64,000 nt of DNA from an uncultured Lachnospiraceae bacterium (GTDB lineage: Bacteria; Bacillota; Clostridia; Lachnospirales; Lachnospiraceae), in assembly GCA_947591155.1 (NCBI GenBank), contig CANQDA010000017.1, forward strand, positions 1-64,000, given 5' to 3'. Below the pieces are notes generated by a model. The model saw only the letters and a program-made list of their open reading frames with translations, was not told the DNA's origin and did no database searches. Shown in pieces: positions 17,062-27,462 of the stretch; position 1 is the stretch's first letter; each line of letters begins with the position of its first letter. A program made the position numbers and the translations under genes.

Positions 17062-18261
17062 CTATAACCTCTTTACATCCAAGACGTCTGCGGTAATCTT
17101 CCCGTCCGCGACATAAATCTGAAGCTCGTCGCCCGTTCGGACCTGAGCGACCGAGGAGATCCGCTTCCCACCGCCGTCCGTCACGCAGGCGTAGCCCTGC
17201 GCCAGCTTCTCTAGCGGCGAGAGGCCACGCAGGCGCTCGATGTAGAGCGCCATCCGGCGCTGTCTCTCCCGCAGGCTGTCCTGAATCCCTCTGCGCAGCT
17301 GACCGTCGAGATCTGTGGCGCGCTGCCGTTGGTCGCGCACCCGCTGCTGTGGGCTCGCGTATCGCAGGCGCATCCGAAGGCGCTCGGTCTGTCCCCGCTG
17401 TTCCTCCACCCTCTGGCGCATCAGCCGCCCGAAACGCGCCTGAGCGTCCAACAATTGCTGAGACATCAGTCCTGCGTCCGCGACCGCAAGCTCCGCCGCC
17501 GCCGACGGAGTCGGCGCGCGCAGGTCCGCCACAAAATCCGCGATCGTCGTGTCCGTCTCATGTCCGACCGCCGAGATCACTGGCGTCTGGCAGGCAAAGA
17601 TCGCGCGGGCAACGATCTCCTCGTTGAACGCCCACAGATCCTCGATCGAACCGCCGCCGCGCCCGACGATGATCACGTCCACATGCTGAGCGTCCAGCAC
17701 GCGAAGGCCCTTTGCCACGCTCTCGGCCGCACCCTCGCCCTGTACCTGGGCCGGGTAGAGAATGATTTGAATCCCGGGGCTGCGCCGTCTGGAGATTGAA
17801 ATGATGTCCCGGATCGCCGCCCCCGTAGGCGCAGTCACGACACCGAGTCTGCGCACATACCTCGGAATCGGCTTCTTGTACTCCGGGGCAAACATCCCCA
17901 TCTCCTCGAGTTCCTGCTTCAGCGCCAGAAAACGCTCGTAGAGTATTCCCGCCCCGTCCTGCCGGATGCGGTTCGCGTACAGCTGATACCTGCCTGCCAC
18001 CTCGTAGACGTTCACGCTCCCATCCACGACCACCTGCTGCCCGTCAGACAAGTGAAAAGCCAGTCCCTTTCTGGCACCGGCAAACATCACGCAGGCGATC
18101 GTCCCGGACGCGTCCTTGAGCGAAAAATAGATATGGCCCGAGCTGTGATATTTGCAGTTCGACACTTCGCCCTGAACGCTCACCCGGCTCAAAAGGAAGT
18201 CCTGTGTGAACATATTTTTAATGTATTGGTTGATCTGACCGACCGAATATACCTTCTGCAT
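17062..18261 (-). CDS. xseA: Exodeoxyribonuclease VII large subunit
   Basis: A 399-residue subunit from MQKVYSVGQINQYIKNMF. AGGA before this ATG is at suitable distance; the longer frame beginning at GTG 18318 adds non-conserved residues. The N-terminal OB fold (VQGEVSNCKYHSSGHIYFSLKD) binds single-stranded DNA. The catalytic domain has PTGAAIRDI, GRGGGSIEDLWAFNEE and SAVGHETDTTIADFVADLR. A helical region and a C-terminal LAQGYACVTDGGG segment follow. It sits between nusB and xseB. Confidence 0.95.
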   Translation of the reverse strand: MQKVYSVGQINQYIKNMFTQDFLLSRVSVQGEVSNCKYHSSGHIYFSLKDASGTIACVMFAGARKGLAFHLSDGQQVVVDGSVNVYEVAGRYQLYANRIRQDGAGILYERFLALKQELEEMGMFAPEYKKPIPRYVRRLGVVTAPTGAAIRDIISISRRRSPGIQIILYPAQVQGEGAAESVAKGLRVLDAQHVDVIIVGRGGGSIEDLWAFNEEIVARAIFACQTPVISAVGHETDTTIADFVADLRAPTPSAAAELAVADAGLMSQQLLDAQARFGRLMRQRVEEQRGQTERLRMRLRYASPQQRVRDQRQRATDLDGQLRRGIQDSLRERQRRMALYIERLRGLSPLEKLAQGYACVTDGGGKRISSVAQVRTGDELQIYVADGKITADVLDVKRL

Positions 18262-18333
18262 CATCTTCCTGCCGCCCGCTGCTTTGACATCGCCCTCTTT
18301 CCCGAATCCACGCGCCACGTATCATGGATAGAA

Positions 18334-18729
18334 TCAGACGAGCTTCGCCAGAATCCCGTTCACAAACGACGGTGAATCGTCTCCGCCATATTTCTTGGCG
18401 AGCTCCACCGCCTCGTTGATCGCGACCTTCAGCGGGACGTCCTCGTCATACAACATCTCGTAGACTGCCAGACGAAGGATCGCCAGCTCGGCCTTGCCCA
18501 TGCGCTGTGTCTTCCAGCCCTGCGCTACCTCGTTGATCCTGACGTCGATCTCCGGAACTTTTTCCTTGATCCGGTCTACCTTTTCCGAAATGTAGCTGTG
18601 ATCTTCCTCCGACGTCTCACCAAGCTCCTCAAAATAAATCCGCACCTGCTCCGGAATCTCCTCGCTCGGATGAAACTCCCCGCAGAACACAAGCTTGAAT
18701 ATATGCTCTCTGCTCTCGCTTCTCTTCAT
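18334..18729 (-). CDS. nusB: Transcription antitermination protein NusB
   Basis: A 131-residue all-helical protein when started at [15 protein letters not shown], where GGAG lies nine bases before the ATG; two earlier Mets exist. Conserved NusB features are [38 protein letters not shown] and FVNGILAKL. NusB with NusE binds boxA in rRNA operons. It is the first gene of the xse-isp-dxs-recN series, separated from the Asp23 gene upstream by a terminator. Confidence 0.94.
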   Translation of the reverse strand: MKRSESREHIFKLVFCGEFHPSEEIPEQVRIYFEELGETSEEDHSYISEKVDRIKEKVPEIDVRINEVAQGWKTQRMGKAELAILRLAVYEMLYDEDVPLKVAINEAVELAKKYGGDDSPSFVNGILAKLV

Positions 18730-18855
18730 AGTCCGCTTCTCCATCATAGATAAAACCACGGATCATTCTGCACTTTGCGCTCCCGTGATCGAACCCGCCT
18801 GCACAGGTCGCCTGATCCGCTTACGTCTGCACCGCAGAAAAATCGGGTTTATATT

Positions 18856-18893
18856 GTAAAAACGGCTGTTGCAAAAAGTGTTTCACAACAGCC
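18856..18893 (-). terminator. Terminator after the Asp23-family gene
   Basis: On the minus strand GGCTGTTG (18893-18886) pairs with CAACAGCC (18871-18864), followed by GTTTTTAC. It begins seven bases after the stop codon at 18901. Confidence 0.85.
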
Positions 18894-18900
18894 TGCCTGC

Positions 18901-19293
18901 TCATTTTTTCTCTATCGCAACGTTCACAATCTTGATGTTTACCTCGGCGACCTCAAGTCCGGTCATCGTCTCGATCGCTGTCTTAACCTTCTCCTGAATC
19001 GTGGAGCAGGTCGCCGGCACATTGTAGCCGTACTGAATGTTGATTGCGAGCGCCACATGGACGGTGTTTTCATCCATCGTGACCTTCACGCCCTTGGACA
19101 GACTCTTCATCCCGAGCTTCTCGATCAGGTCCCTCGTGACGTTGCCGGCCATTGAGGCGACGCCGTCGACCTCCGAAGCCGCAAGTCCCGCGATGATCGC
19201 GACCACCTCGTCCGCGATGCGGACCTCTCCGAACTTCTCCTCATTTTCCAGCTTGTGCGTGTGAACCTCTGTATGTTCCATAGCTGCTTCCAT
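18901..19293 (-). CDS. Asp23/Gls24-family envelope stress protein
   Basis: A 130-residue protein beginning MEAAMEHTEVHTHKLENEEK; GGAGG eight bases upstream fixes this start within a longer frame. The core reads GEVRIADEVVAIIAGLAASE, VDGVASMAGNV, and VHVALAINIQYGYNVPATC, all typical of DUF322/Asp23. Family members associate with the cell membrane and respond to alkaline or envelope stress, and one is commonly found just upstream of nusB in clostridia. Transcribed alone, with a terminator behind it. Confidence 0.92.
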   Translation of the reverse strand: MEAAMEHTEVHTHKLENEEKFGEVRIADEVVAIIAGLAASEVDGVASMAGNVTRDLIEKLGMKSLSKGVKVTMDENTVHVALAINIQYGYNVPATCSTIQEKVKTAIETMTGLEVAEVNIKIVNVAIEKK

Positions 19294-19401
19294 AGCGATA
19301 GCCTCCTTTATCAGAATCCATATCAAAATACGAATTGTCTTATCAATATTATTGTTTATTATACAAAACATATTGATGGTTTGCAAGGAATTTTCGAAAC
19401 T

Positions 19402-21003
19402 TTAACGCCCGAACTCAGCGAGCTTCAACCCTTCGTTCCGCTCGAGCACCATACCGACCGACCAGCTGTTTACAAACAGAAGGAGCGGACGATCCTTGAG
19501 GTCCTTGATCTTCTTCATGTCCGAGGTGCCGACGATCTTATTCAGGTCAATGTCCTCGTTCTCGATCCAACGAATGTGCTCGTACGGGAGCGGTTCCAGA
19601 ATGATGTCCACGTTGTACTCGCTCTCAAGCCGGTATTTCAGCACGTCGAACTGCAGCACGCCGACCACACCGACAATGATCTCCTCCATGCCGGTGTTGA
19701 ACTCCTGAAAGATCTGGATCGCGCCCTCCTGCGCGATCTGATTGATCCCCTTGACGAACTGCTTGCGCTTCATCGTGTCGATCTGCCGCACGCGCGCGAA
19801 ATGCTCCGGCGCGAAGGTCGGGATCCCCTCGTAGGCAAACTTTTTTCCCGGCATGCAGATCGTGTCCCCGATGGAAAAAATACCCGGGTCAAAGACGCCG
19901 ATGATGTCCCCTGCGTACGCCTCCTGCACGATGTGCCGCTCCTGCGCCATCATCTGCTGCGGCTGGGAGAGCCGCTGTATCCGGTCGCCCTGCACATGAT
20001 AAACCTCCATGCCCGCGTCAAACTTACCCGAACAGATGCGCATGAACGCGACGCGGTCACGGTGCGCCTTATTCATGTTCGCCTGAATCTTGAACACAAA
20101 AGCCGAGAAATCCTCCTCCATCGGATCGATCACCCCGCAGTCCGCCGTCCTCGGAAGCGGCGAAGTCGTCATCTGCAGGAAATGCTTCAGGAAGATCTCC
20201 ACGCCGAAATTTGTCAGCGCCGAGCCAAAAAACACCGGCGAGAGTTTTCCCTGGCTGACGAGCTCCTGATCGAACTCTGCGGAAGCCCCGTCGAGCAACT
20301 CGATCTCCTCGAGCAGCGTCTCTTTATTTTGCGTCCCGATGAACTCCTCCAGCTCCGGCGCGTCCACGTCAATCTCTGTGGCGACGCCCGCCTTCGTGCC
20401 CTTCTGCGTGTCGGTGAACGTCGTCACCTTGCGGGACGCGCGCTCGTACACGCCCTTGAAATTCTTGCCGGAGCCGATCGGCCAGTTGATCGGGCAGGTC
20501 GCGATCCCCAGCTCCTTCTCGATATCATCGAGCAGCTCAAAGGTGTCGTTCGCGTCCCGGTCCAGCTTGTTGATGAACGTGAAAATCGGGATGTGCCGCA
20601 TCACGCAGACCTTGAACAACTTGCGCGTCTGCGCCTCGACGCCCTTCGACGCGTCGATCACCATGACCGCGGAATCCGCCGCCATCAGCGTGCGGTATGT
20701 GTCCTCCGAGAAATCCTGATGTCCCGGTGTGTCCAGAATATTGATGCAGTACCCGCCGTAGTTGAACTGCAGCACGGAGGACGTGACCGAGATACCTCTC
20801 TCCTTCTCGATCTCCATCCAGTCCGACACCGCGTGCCGGGCCGTAGCCTTGCCCTTCACCGAGCCCGCCAGATTGATCGCGCCGCCATAGAGCAGAAACT
20901 TCTCCGTCAGCGTCGTCTTACCGGCGTCCGGATGCGAAATGATCGCGAACGTCCGTCTCTTTCCGATCTCTTCCCTCAAATCACCCAAAATGATCTCCTC
21001 CAC
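19402..21003 (-). CDS. prfC: Peptide chain release factor 3
   Basis: A 533-residue GTPase that removes RF1/RF2 from the ribosome. G1 is SHPDAGKTTLTEKFLL near residue 22, G3 DTPGHQDFSEDT near 85 and G4 NKLDRD near 140. The domain III region with ARVRQIDTMKRKQFVKGINQIAQEGA and the C-terminal RPLLLFVNSWSVGMVLERN are RF3-specific. It follows the PH-domain gene after six bases, so both are probably one transcript. Confidence 0.95.
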   Translation of the reverse strand: MEEIILGDLREEIGKRRTFAIISHPDAGKTTLTEKFLLYGGAINLAGSVKGKATARHAVSDWMEIEKERGISVTSSVLQFNYGGYCINILDTPGHQDFSEDTYRTLMAADSAVMVIDASKGVEAQTRKLFKVCVMRHIPIFTFINKLDRDANDTFELLDDIEKELGIATCPINWPIGSGKNFKGVYERASRKVTTFTDTQKGTKAGVATEIDVDAPELEEFIGTQNKETLLEEIELLDGASAEFDQELVSQGKLSPVFFGSALTNFGVEIFLKHFLQMTTSPLPRTADCGVIDPMEEDFSAFVFKIQANMNKAHRDRVAFMRICSGKFDAGMEVYHVQGDRIQRLSQPQQMMAQERHIVQEAYAGDIIGVFDPGIFSIGDTICMPGKKFAYEGIPTFAPEHFARVRQIDTMKRKQFVKGINQIAQEGAIQIFQEFNTGMEEIIVGVVGVLQFDVLKYRLESEYNVDIILEPLPYEHIRWIENEDIDLNKIVGTSDMKKIKDLKDRPLLLFVNSWSVGMVLERNEGLKLAEFGR

Positions 21004-21009
21004 TGTCTC

Positions 21010-21390
21010 TTACAGGTCGCAGCTGTCCACCTGCGCGACGTCCGGATTGCCATCGAGGCTCTGCATGTTGAGCGTCTTCCTCTTCAGGCGCTCCGCCTCG
21101 GACTGCTTCAGGATATAATCCTTGATCTCCTTCGCGTGCTTGACGTGCATCAGGCGCAGATCCGGGTTTGTCATGTCACCGCTGAAGCAGTGCACGGTCC
21201 CCAGCCCGAAAATGCGCTCGATCAGACTCACTTCCAGCCGCACGTCGACCACCTTGTACATGTAGCAGTCGTTCTCAACGCGCTTCAGAAGACCCGAGTT
21301 GACCGTGATGATCTCATCTTCGACCGTGTAAGTGGTAAAGGTCCACGGCAGGCCGAAAAACGCCCACCTCTTCTTTTCTTTATATGCCAT
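21010..21390 (-). CDS. PH-domain protein (bPH_2-like)
   Basis: A 126-residue soluble protein. Residues 5-100 resemble a bacterial PH domain: WAFFGLPWTFTTYTVEDEII (split tryptophans and an alternating strand pattern), GLLKRVENDCYMYKVVDV, TVHCFSGD and MHVKHAKEIKDYILK, the final helix. The last 25 residues are polar and probably disordered. AGGAGG lies before the ATG. It shares a transcript with prfC. Molecular role unknown. Confidence 0.75.
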   Translation of the reverse strand: MAYKEKKRWAFFGLPWTFTTYTVEDEIITVNSGLLKRVENDCYMYKVVDVRLEVSLIERIFGLGTVHCFSGDMTNPDLRLMHVKHAKEIKDYILKQSEAERLKRKTLNMQSLDGNPDVAQVDSCDL

Positions 21391-21443
21391 ATTTCATCCT
21401 CCTTCGCATTTCCTCAGCCGCTACACCGACATTTATCTGATAT

Positions 21444-21492
21444 CATAAAGCAGGGCCGTGGCATAATCTGATTGGATTATACCACAGCCCTG
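21444..21492 (-). terminator. Terminator after the nucleoside transporter operon
   Basis: CAGGGCCGTGGCATAAT (21451-21467) pairs with ATTATACCACAGCCCTG (21476-21492). On the minus strand it follows the permease stop and ends in CTTTAT; on the plus strand it is followed by TTTTCTTT, so it may act both ways. Confidence 0.75.
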
Positions 21493-21529
21493 TTTTCTTT
21501 AAAAGAAAAATTTTACCGTTTACCTCTGT

Positions 21530-22471
21530 CTACCTCTGCCCCTTGTCGTACGGAATGCCCTCCGCTTTCGGCGCCCGCGACTTGCTCGATGTGAACGTGA
21601 GCACGATCAGCGAGATGATGTACGGCAGCATGTTGTAAACGCTTCCCGGGATCTTCAGCGATGCCAGGAAATCGAAACCGGAGTAGACGTTCGACAATGC
21701 GCGGAACAGTCCGAACAGCAGCGCCGCCAGCGCGATGCGGGTCGGCTTCCACTGACCGAAGATCATGACGGCCAGCGCGAGGAAACCAAAGCCTGCCACA
21801 CCGTTTTCAAACTTCCACTCGCTGACGCCGGCCGTGATGTAAACGATACCGCCCAGACCGCCGAGCACGCCGGAGATCAGCACGCCTGCGTAGCGCATCT
21901 TGTAGACGTTGATGCCTACGGAGTCCGCCGCCTGCGGATGTTCGCCGCACGCCTGCAGCCGAAGTCCGAAACGCGTTTTGTACAGAACGACATAGGACAC
22001 CACCAGCGCCACCGCCGCGACCAGCATGAACCAGTTGAACTCAAAGCTTCCGATGTTCACCAGGAACGCTTTCTTTTGCTCGATGTACTGAATCGACGAG
22101 GACACGTTGTCCGCGTTCTCCGCGGAGTTGATCGCACGTACCATAACCGTCGCAGCCGCCGTGCCGAGCAGGTTCATCGCCGTGCCTACCAGCGTCTGAT
22201 CCGCCTTGAAATTGATGGCCGCGACCGCCAGCAGCAGGGAGTAGACCAGTCCTGCCAGCGCGCTCGCGAGGATCACCAGAAGAATAATGACGGCCGCGGG
22301 AAGTCCCGCCGAAATGTATTTCATCATCAGCGCGCCGCCCAGGGCGCCCATCACCATGATACCCTCAAGTCCGATGTTGATCACGCCGCTGTGTTCCGAA
22401 AAGCAACCGCCCAGAGCCACCAGCAGAAGCACCGAGGCAAAGATCAGCGTGTATTGGATCAGCAGTAACAT
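21530..22471 (-). CDS. nupQ: Nucleoside ABC transporter permease, NupQ type
   Basis: A 313-residue membrane protein with about nine helices, of the branched-chain permease superfamily. Diagnostic segments are CFSEHSGVINIGLEGIMVMG, DQTLVGTAMNLLG, GVSEWKFENGVAGFGFLALA and VMIFGQWKPTRIALAA. In BmpA-associated importers this is the second permease. Its ATG shares a base with the stop of the first permease, so translation is coupled. Last gene of the operon. Confidence 0.9.
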   Translation of the reverse strand: MLLLIQYTLIFASVLLLVALGGCFSEHSGVINIGLEGIMVMGALGGALMMKYISAGLPAAVIILLVILASALAGLVYSLLLAVAAINFKADQTLVGTAMNLLGTAAATVMVRAINSAENADNVSSSIQYIEQKKAFLVNIGSFEFNWFMLVAAVALVVSYVVLYKTRFGLRLQACGEHPQAADSVGINVYKMRYAGVLISGVLGGLGGIVYITAGVSEWKFENGVAGFGFLALAVMIFGQWKPTRIALAALLFGLFRALSNVYSGFDFLASLKIPGSVYNMLPYIISLIVLTFTSSKSRAPKAEGIPYDKGQR

Positions 22472-23595
22472 TACGCCTCGCCTCCTTTCTGCCCGCTCTT
22501 ACGCTCTTCGCGCTTATCCAGGAAACGGTTCATGCAGAGCTTGAAGAAGAACACGAAACCGCACAGATAGATGATCATCGAGGAGATGAAATCTGAGATC
22601 TGCGCGCAATACAGGCTCTTGTCCACGTACGCGCCGCCGTTTGTGATGTGCTGGATAAAATACGAGGAAAAGATCGCGCCGATCGGGTTCAGGCCGCCAA
22701 GGAACGCCGCCGCGATCCCGTTGAAGCCCATCGACGGAACGCTCGTCTGCGTACACATCCACTGCTCCAGACCGCTCAGGTAGAAGAATCCGGCGCCCAG
22801 CCCGGCAAGTCCTCCCGCGATCACCATTGTGAGAATAATGTTGCGTTTTTCCTTCATGCCGCAGTATTTCGCCGCGTGTTTGTTCATACCGGTCGCCTTC
22901 AGTTCATAGCCCAGCTTCGTCTTCTCCAGAAGGATCCAGATAATGATCGCGGCAACAACCGCGAGCGGGATCGCGATCGTGACATAGCGGTTGTTCGAGA
23001 ACAGCTTGTCCAAACCGAGCGTCGGCATGATCGCCCCCTCGTTCGCGCTGCCGATCGTCACCGTGTACGGGCTGGTCGGCTCCTTCACGTTGGTCAGCAG
23101 CATGTTCACCGTGTACAGCCCGATCCAGTTGAGCATGATACAGGAGATGACCTCATTCACATTGCAGTACGCCTTCAGGACGCCGGAGATCCCTCCGACG
23201 ATCGCCGCGGCCGCCACCGCGCCGAGCAGGCAGACATACCAGGGCAGCTTCGGGCCGAGCGCCAGATACAGGCACGCGCCCGCTCCGGCTACATACTGTC
23301 CCGCCGCGCCGATATTGAACAGTCCGACCTTATAGGCGAACAGCACCGACAGCGAACACATCAGAAGCGGCGCCGCCTTCACCAGCGTACTGCCCAGATA
23401 TTTCAGCTGCGCCGGCACGCTCGGATAGTACAGGAAATTCTTCGTCACCGCGACGATCGCGCCCCACGCGCCTCCCGCGTTGATGATGAGCAGCGCCAGG
23501 AATCCGACAAAGAGTCCGAGCAGAATGCACACCAGCGAGGCGACCAGCGACTGGAGTCCGTTGTTTCGCAAAATACTCTTCTTTTTCTTATCCAT
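22471..23595 (-). CDS. nupP: Nucleoside ABC transporter permease, NupP type
   Basis: A 374-residue membrane protein starting [17 protein letters not shown] before this ATG favours it over a longer frame. Landmarks are [54 protein letters not shown] (the ATPase contact loop) and [17 protein letters not shown]. It pairs with the downstream permease to form the channel. It overlaps the ATPase gene by eight bases. Confidence 0.9.
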   Translation of the reverse strand: MDKKKKSILRNNGLQSLVASLVCILLGLFVGFLALLIINAGGAWGAIVAVTKNFLYYPSVPAQLKYLGSTLVKAAPLLMCSLSVLFAYKVGLFNIGAAGQYVAGAGACLYLALGPKLPWYVCLLGAVAAAAIVGGISGVLKAYCNVNEVISCIMLNWIGLYTVNMLLTNVKEPTSPYTVTIGSANEGAIMPTLGLDKLFSNNRYVTIAIPLAVVAAIIIWILLEKTKLGYELKATGMNKHAAKYCGMKEKRNIILTMVIAGGLAGLGAGFFYLSGLEQWMCTQTSVPSMGFNGIAAAFLGGLNPIGAIFSSYFIQHITNGGAYVDKSLYCAQISDFISSMIIYLCGFVFFFKLCMNRFLDKREERKSGQKGGEA

Positions 23596-25129
23596 TCGGC
23601 TGCGCCTCCTTTCTCTTCGCACCGGCCATGTACAGGCCAAGCTCCTCCACCGTCACCGTCTTCGGATCGAACTCGCCTACGATCTCGCCCTCGTACATCA
23701 CGAGGATGCGGTCGGAGACGTTCATCACCTCGTCCAGTTCCAGACTCACGAGCAGCACGCCCTTGCCCGCGTCCCTCTGCGCGACAAGCTGCTTGTGAAT
23801 ATATTCGATCGCTCCCACATCCAGGCCGCGCGTCGGCTGCACCGCGATCAGAAGCTCTGGATTGCGGTCGATCTCCCGCGCCACGATCGCCTTCTGCTGG
23901 TTGCCGCCTGACATCGCGCGCGCGACCGTCACCGGCCCCTGTCCGGAGCGCACGTCGTACTGATCGATCAGCCGCTCCGCGTAAGAGCGGATCTCCTTTC
24001 TCTTCAAGAACCCCGCGCCGTTTGTAAACTCCGGCTCGAAATAGCGCTGAAGCACCAGATTGTCCTCCAGAGTATAGTCCAACACCAGGCCATGCTTGTG
24101 GCGATCCTCCGGAATGTGGCTCAGCCCGAGCACGGTGCGCTTCCGTATGCTCTCGTGCGTGATGTCCTTGCCGTCCAGCACGATCTTGCCTTCCTTCAGC
24201 GGCTCAAGACCAGACAGTCCGTAGACGAATTCCGTCTGTCCGTTGCCGTCGATCCCGGCGATGCAGACGATCTCACCGCGCCGCACCTGAAGGGAGACAT
24301 GGTTTACCGCATTGTTCTTGTGGCGTTTGGACGCCACTGTCATATTCTGGATGTCCAGGACGACCTCCCCCGGCTTCGCCTCCTCCTTCTCCACGGCAAA
24401 GTTCACGTCCCGTCCGACCATCATCGCCGAAAGCTTCTCCGGCGTCGTATCCTTCGTCTCCACCGTGCCCACATATTTCCCCTTGCGCAGCACCGTACAG
24501 CGGTCGGACACCTGCATGATCTCCGCCAGCTTGTGCGAAATGAACAAAATGCTCTTTCCCTCCGCCGCCAGATTCTTCATGATCTGCATGAGCTCCTGGA
24601 TCTCCTGCGGCGTCAGCACAGCCGTCGGCTCGTCGAAGATCAATATCTCGTTGTCGCGGTACAGCATCTTGAGGATCTCCGTCCTCTGCTGCATACCGAC
24701 CGTAATGTCCTCAATCAGCGCGTCCGGCTCCACCGCCAGTCCGTACTTCTCCGACAGTTCGAGTACTTTCCTGCGCGCCTCGCTCTTCTGCAGGAAGCCG
24801 CCCTTCGTCGGTTCCACGCCGAGGATAATGTTGTCCAGTACTGAAAAACATTCCACCAGCTTGAAATGCTGGTGCACCATGCCAATCCCCAGCGCATTGG
24901 CATCGTTCGGATCTTTGATCTCCACCTTTTGCCCGTCCTTGCGGATCTCGCCCTCCTCCGGCTGATACAGGCCGAACAGCACGCTCATCAGCGTGGATTT
25001 CCCGGCTCCGTTCTCGCCGAGCAGCGCGTGGATCTCACCCTTTTTCAGCTGCAGGGTGATATCGTCGTTCGCGATGATCCCCGGAAAGCGCTTCGTGATG
25101 TGGAGCATCTCAATGGCATAATTCTCCAA
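23588..25129 (-). CDS. nupO: Nucleoside ABC transporter ATP-binding protein, NupO type
   Basis: A double ATPase of 513 residues beginning at TTG 25129 ([18 protein letters not shown]), with AGGAGG six bases before. The first cassette has Walker [10 protein letters not shown] and Walker [16 protein letters not shown]; its signature region is [10 protein letters not shown]. The second has a degenerate P-loop (GIDGNGQTE), signature [15 protein letters not shown] and [12 protein letters not shown]. This asymmetric layout is normal for BmpA-linked and sugar (RbsA-like) importers. It lies after the BmpA gene, beyond a terminator that probably only partly stops transcription. Confidence 0.92.
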   Translation of the reverse strand: MENYAIEMLHITKRFPGIIANDDITLQLKKGEIHALLGENGAGKSTLMSVLFGLYQPEEGEIRKDGQKVEIKDPNDANALGIGMVHQHFKLVECFSVLDNIILGVEPTKGGFLQKSEARRKVLELSEKYGLAVEPDALIEDITVGMQQRTEILKMLYRDNEILIFDEPTAVLTPQEIQELMQIMKNLAAEGKSILFISHKLAEIMQVSDRCTVLRKGKYVGTVETKDTTPEKLSAMMVGRDVNFAVEKEEAKPGEVVLDIQNMTVASKRHKNNAVNHVSLQVRRGEIVCIAGIDGNGQTEFVYGLSGLEPLKEGKIVLDGKDITHESIRKRTVLGLSHIPEDRHKHGLVLDYTLEDNLVLQRYFEPEFTNGAGFLKRKEIRSYAERLIDQYDVRSGQGPVTVARAMSGGNQQKAIVAREIDRNPELLIAVQPTRGLDVGAIEYIHKQLVAQRDAGKGVLLVSLELDEVMNVSDRILVMYEGEIVGEFDPKTVTVEELGLYMAGAKRKEAQPNG

Positions 25130-25154
25130 TTGCTGCCTCCTCCTTCTCCTTCCA

Positions 25155-25184
25155 AAAAGAGCGGGCACAAAGACCCGCTCTTTT
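25155..25184 (-). terminator. Attenuating terminator between bmpA and the ATPase gene
   Basis: On the minus strand AAAAGAGCGGG (25184-25174) pairs with CCCGCTCTTTT (25165-25155), ending in a T run. Placed between the binding-protein gene and the rest of its operon, it would keep the binding protein in excess. Confidence 0.85.
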
Positions 25185-25207
25185 GCTGAACCTATGCTCT
25201 TTTGGAA

Positions 25208-26323
25208 TTATTTGATGTTGCCCTGATCGTTCACCGTGATCTCGACTTCCGGCATAGCCTCTGTGTCAGCGGAGACCGTAACCTCGCCGTTGAACATCGC
25301 AGCTACAAGAGCCTTGTAGTCGTCCTCGGTGAAACCGTCGTTCCACTGAGTGCTCTCGAGCGGAAGCTGTACGTAGTTCTCTTCCGGATTCTCGGAAACC
25401 ATGCCAAGATTCTGAACCTGTCCCGCATACGCATCGAAACCGTCGTTGAGCACCGTATCGGTGAGCAGTGTGTTGACCGTAGCGGCGAGGCCCTTCATCG
25501 CGGAAGTCACCGTCATGCCCTCACCGTACTCGTCAATGATCGGAGCCTGATCGGTATCCACGCCGATCACCTTGCCGCCGTCGACCTTCGCAGCCGCCTC
25601 AGCCGCGGAGGTGTAGATGCCGCCGCCGCAGGCGAAGACGATCTCCACGCCCGTGGTCTGGTACCAGGTATCCATCGCTGCCGTGATGTCCGCGTCGCCG
25701 TAGAACTGGTTGCCGTACGCATACTCGATCGTCACGGCATCCGCGTTGCCCAGCTCAACCGCCGCAGCGTTCGCGCCCTGCACGAAGCCATAGCCGTAAC
25801 GGATAACCGCCGGGACAGCCATGCCGCCGAGGAAACCGAGATGCTCATAACCCATCTTCACTGCCGCGTAGCCTGCCATATAGCCGGAAAGCTCTTCCTG
25901 GTATACCGCGCAGAATACGTTGTCATAGGTGTTGCCCTGAATGTCGTCCGAAGAGACGTCAAGCGCGATAAACTTCACATCCGGGTACATATCCGCCACT
26001 TCGACCACCGTCTCGCCGAACGCGTAGCCCGGCATAACCACTACATTGTATCCCTCTGCAATCGCCTGCTCCACGCTGGCTACACGCTCTGCCGTAGAGT
26101 CGCCGGTCGGCTTGTAGTACTGGAAATCCACACTGTTCTCATCACAGAATGCCTTGCAGGCCTCGTAGGTCGTCTGGTTGAACGACTGATCCGTGATGTC
26201 GCCGTAGTCCGTGATCATCGCGACCTTGTAATCGCCCGCATCCGCGGATACATTGACGACACAGAGCGACAGCGCCATAGCGCATGCCAGAATTACTGAA
26301 AGAAACTTGCTCACCTTTTTCAT
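25208..26323 (-). CDS. bmpA: BmpA/Med-family nucleoside-binding protein
   Basis: A 371-residue exported protein. The signal peptide is MKKVSKFLSVILACAMALSL followed by CVVNVSADAG; the Cys lacks a proper lipobox (LSLC), while VSA fits signal peptidase I. The mature part carries KVAMITDYGDITDQSFNQTT, the GYNVVVMPGYAFGE block and VIGVDTDQAPIIDEY, typical of purine-nucleoside receptors of the BMP family. It heads the importer operon, with its own promoter and GGAGG site. Confidence 0.93.
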   Translation of the reverse strand: MKKVSKFLSVILACAMALSLCVVNVSADAGDYKVAMITDYGDITDQSFNQTTYEACKAFCDENSVDFQYYKPTGDSTAERVASVEQAIAEGYNVVVMPGYAFGETVVEVADMYPDVKFIALDVSSDDIQGNTYDNVFCAVYQEELSGYMAGYAAVKMGYEHLGFLGGMAVPAVIRYGYGFVQGANAAAVELGNADAVTIEYAYGNQFYGDADITAAMDTWYQTTGVEIVFACGGGIYTSAAEAAAKVDGGKVIGVDTDQAPIIDEYGEGMTVTSAMKGLAATVNTLLTDTVLNDGFDAYAGQVQNLGMVSENPEENYVQLPLESTQWNDGFTEDDYKALVAAMFNGEVTVSADTEAMPEVEITVNDQGNIK

Positions 26324-26385
26324 AGTATCATCCTCCGTTATTATTTTTTTACAATCAGCGGGGAGCTAATTGTTTTGTCTGAAAA

Positions 26386-26414
26386 ATTATATCTTATTTT
26401 CCCGGCAAACGCAA
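26386..26414 (-). promoter_or_regulatory. Promoter of the bmpA operon
   Basis: On the minus strand TTGCGT (26409-26414) and TATAAT (26386-26391) are 17 bases apart, about 60 bases upstream of bmpA. No purine riboswitch core was seen in the short leader. Confidence 0.7.
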
Positions 26415-26433
26415 GGAAAATTTCTCTTTTCTA

Positions 26434-26462
26434 TTGAATTTCTAAAACGGATGCTGTATCAT
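26434..26462 (+). promoter_or_regulatory. Promoter of pyrBI
   Basis: TTGAAT (26434-26439) and TATCAT (26457-26462) are 17 bases apart, followed by a leader of about 70 bases to pyrB. The leader is short and shows no attenuator hairpin. Confidence 0.6.
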
Positions 26463-26535
26463 ATCGAAAGAAAAGGAAATGCTGTCCGGCCACAGAGTAA
26501 ACGACGGCAGGAACACGCACGGTGAGGAGGAAACC

Positions 26536-27462
26536 ATGAGACATTTGATGAATCCTTTGGATCTCTCGGTCGAGGAGCTGGACCGGCTGCTTGATCTGGC
26601 GAACGACATCGAGAAGCATCCCGAAAAATACGCGCACAGTTGCGCCGGAAAAAAATTAGCTACTTTATTTTACGAACCAAGTACTCGCACCCGTCTCAGT
26701 TTTGAGGCCGCAATGTTGAATTTAGGGGGCAGCGTACTTGGTTTTTCTTCGGCCGATTCCAGCTCCGCGGCCAAGGGCGAGAGCGTCGCGGACACGATCC
26801 GGGTCATCTCCTGCTACGCGGACATCTGCGCGATGCGGCACCCGAAAGAGGGAGCTCCGCTCATCGCGTCCATGAAATCGCGCATCCCGGTCATCAACGC
26901 CGGCGACGGCGGCCATCAGCACCCGACGCAGACGCTGACCGATCTGCTGACGATCCGCTCGCTGAAGGGACGCCTCGGCGATTTCACGATCGGCCTGTGC
27001 GGCGACCTGAAATTCGGACGCACGGTGCACTCGCTGATCCAGGCGCTGATCCGCTACCCGAACGTGAAATTCATACTGATCTCCCCTGAGGAGCTGCGCC
27101 TCCCGGACAACATCCGCGACGACGTGCTGCGGCGCAACAAGCAGGAATTCAAGGAAGTGGTTCGTCTGGAGGAAGCGCTTCCCGAGCTTGATCTCCTGTA
27201 CATGACCCGTGTGCAGAGGGAGCGCTTCTTCAATGAAGAGGACTACGTCCGCATGAAGGACTTCTATATTTTAGATAAGGAAAAGCTCAAACTTGCCGGC
27301 CCCGATATGATGATCCTGCATCCGCTCCCCCGCGTGAACGAGATCTCGGTCGAGGTGGACGACGACCCGCGCGCCGCGTACTTCAGGCAGGCGCAGTACG
27401 GCGTGTACGTCCGCATGGCGCTCATCCTCACACTGCTCGGATTGGAGGGAACGATATGTTAA
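26536..27462 (+). CDS. pyrB: Aspartate carbamoyltransferase catalytic chain
   Basis: A 308-residue enzyme making carbamoyl aspartate in pyrimidine synthesis. [20 protein letters not shown] is the start supported by GAGGAGG just upstream; an earlier ATG in frame is not conserved. Carbamoyl phosphate binding residues are in [16 protein letters not shown] and the C-terminal loop is [28 protein letters not shown] is the aspartate-side motif. It overlaps pyrI by seven bases, the arrangement of an allosteric enzyme of the E. coli type. Confidence 0.97.
   Translation: MRHLMNPLDLSVEELDRLLDLANDIEKHPEKYAHSCAGKKLATLFYEPSTRTRLSFEAAMLNLGGSVLGFSSADSSSAAKGESVADTIRVISCYADICAMRHPKEGAPLIASMKSRIPVINAGDGGHQHPTQTLTDLLTIRSLKGRLGDFTIGLCGDLKFGRTVHSLIQALIRYPNVKFILISPEELRLPDNIRDDVLRRNKQEFKEVVRLEEALPELDLLYMTRVQRERFFNEEDYVRMKDFYILDKEKLKLAGPDMMILHPLPRVNEISVEVDDDPRAAYFRQAQYGVYVRMALILTLLGLEGTIC

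Noticed and set aside
19255..21471. 738-residue plus-strand frame opposite prfC
   Set aside because: It is the antisense shadow of prfC and its neighbour, rich in His/Arg/Leu, with no domain and no ribosome binding site.
26463..26535. PyrR-type attenuator before pyrB
   Set aside because: The leader is too short for antiterminator and terminator hairpins, and no T run is present.
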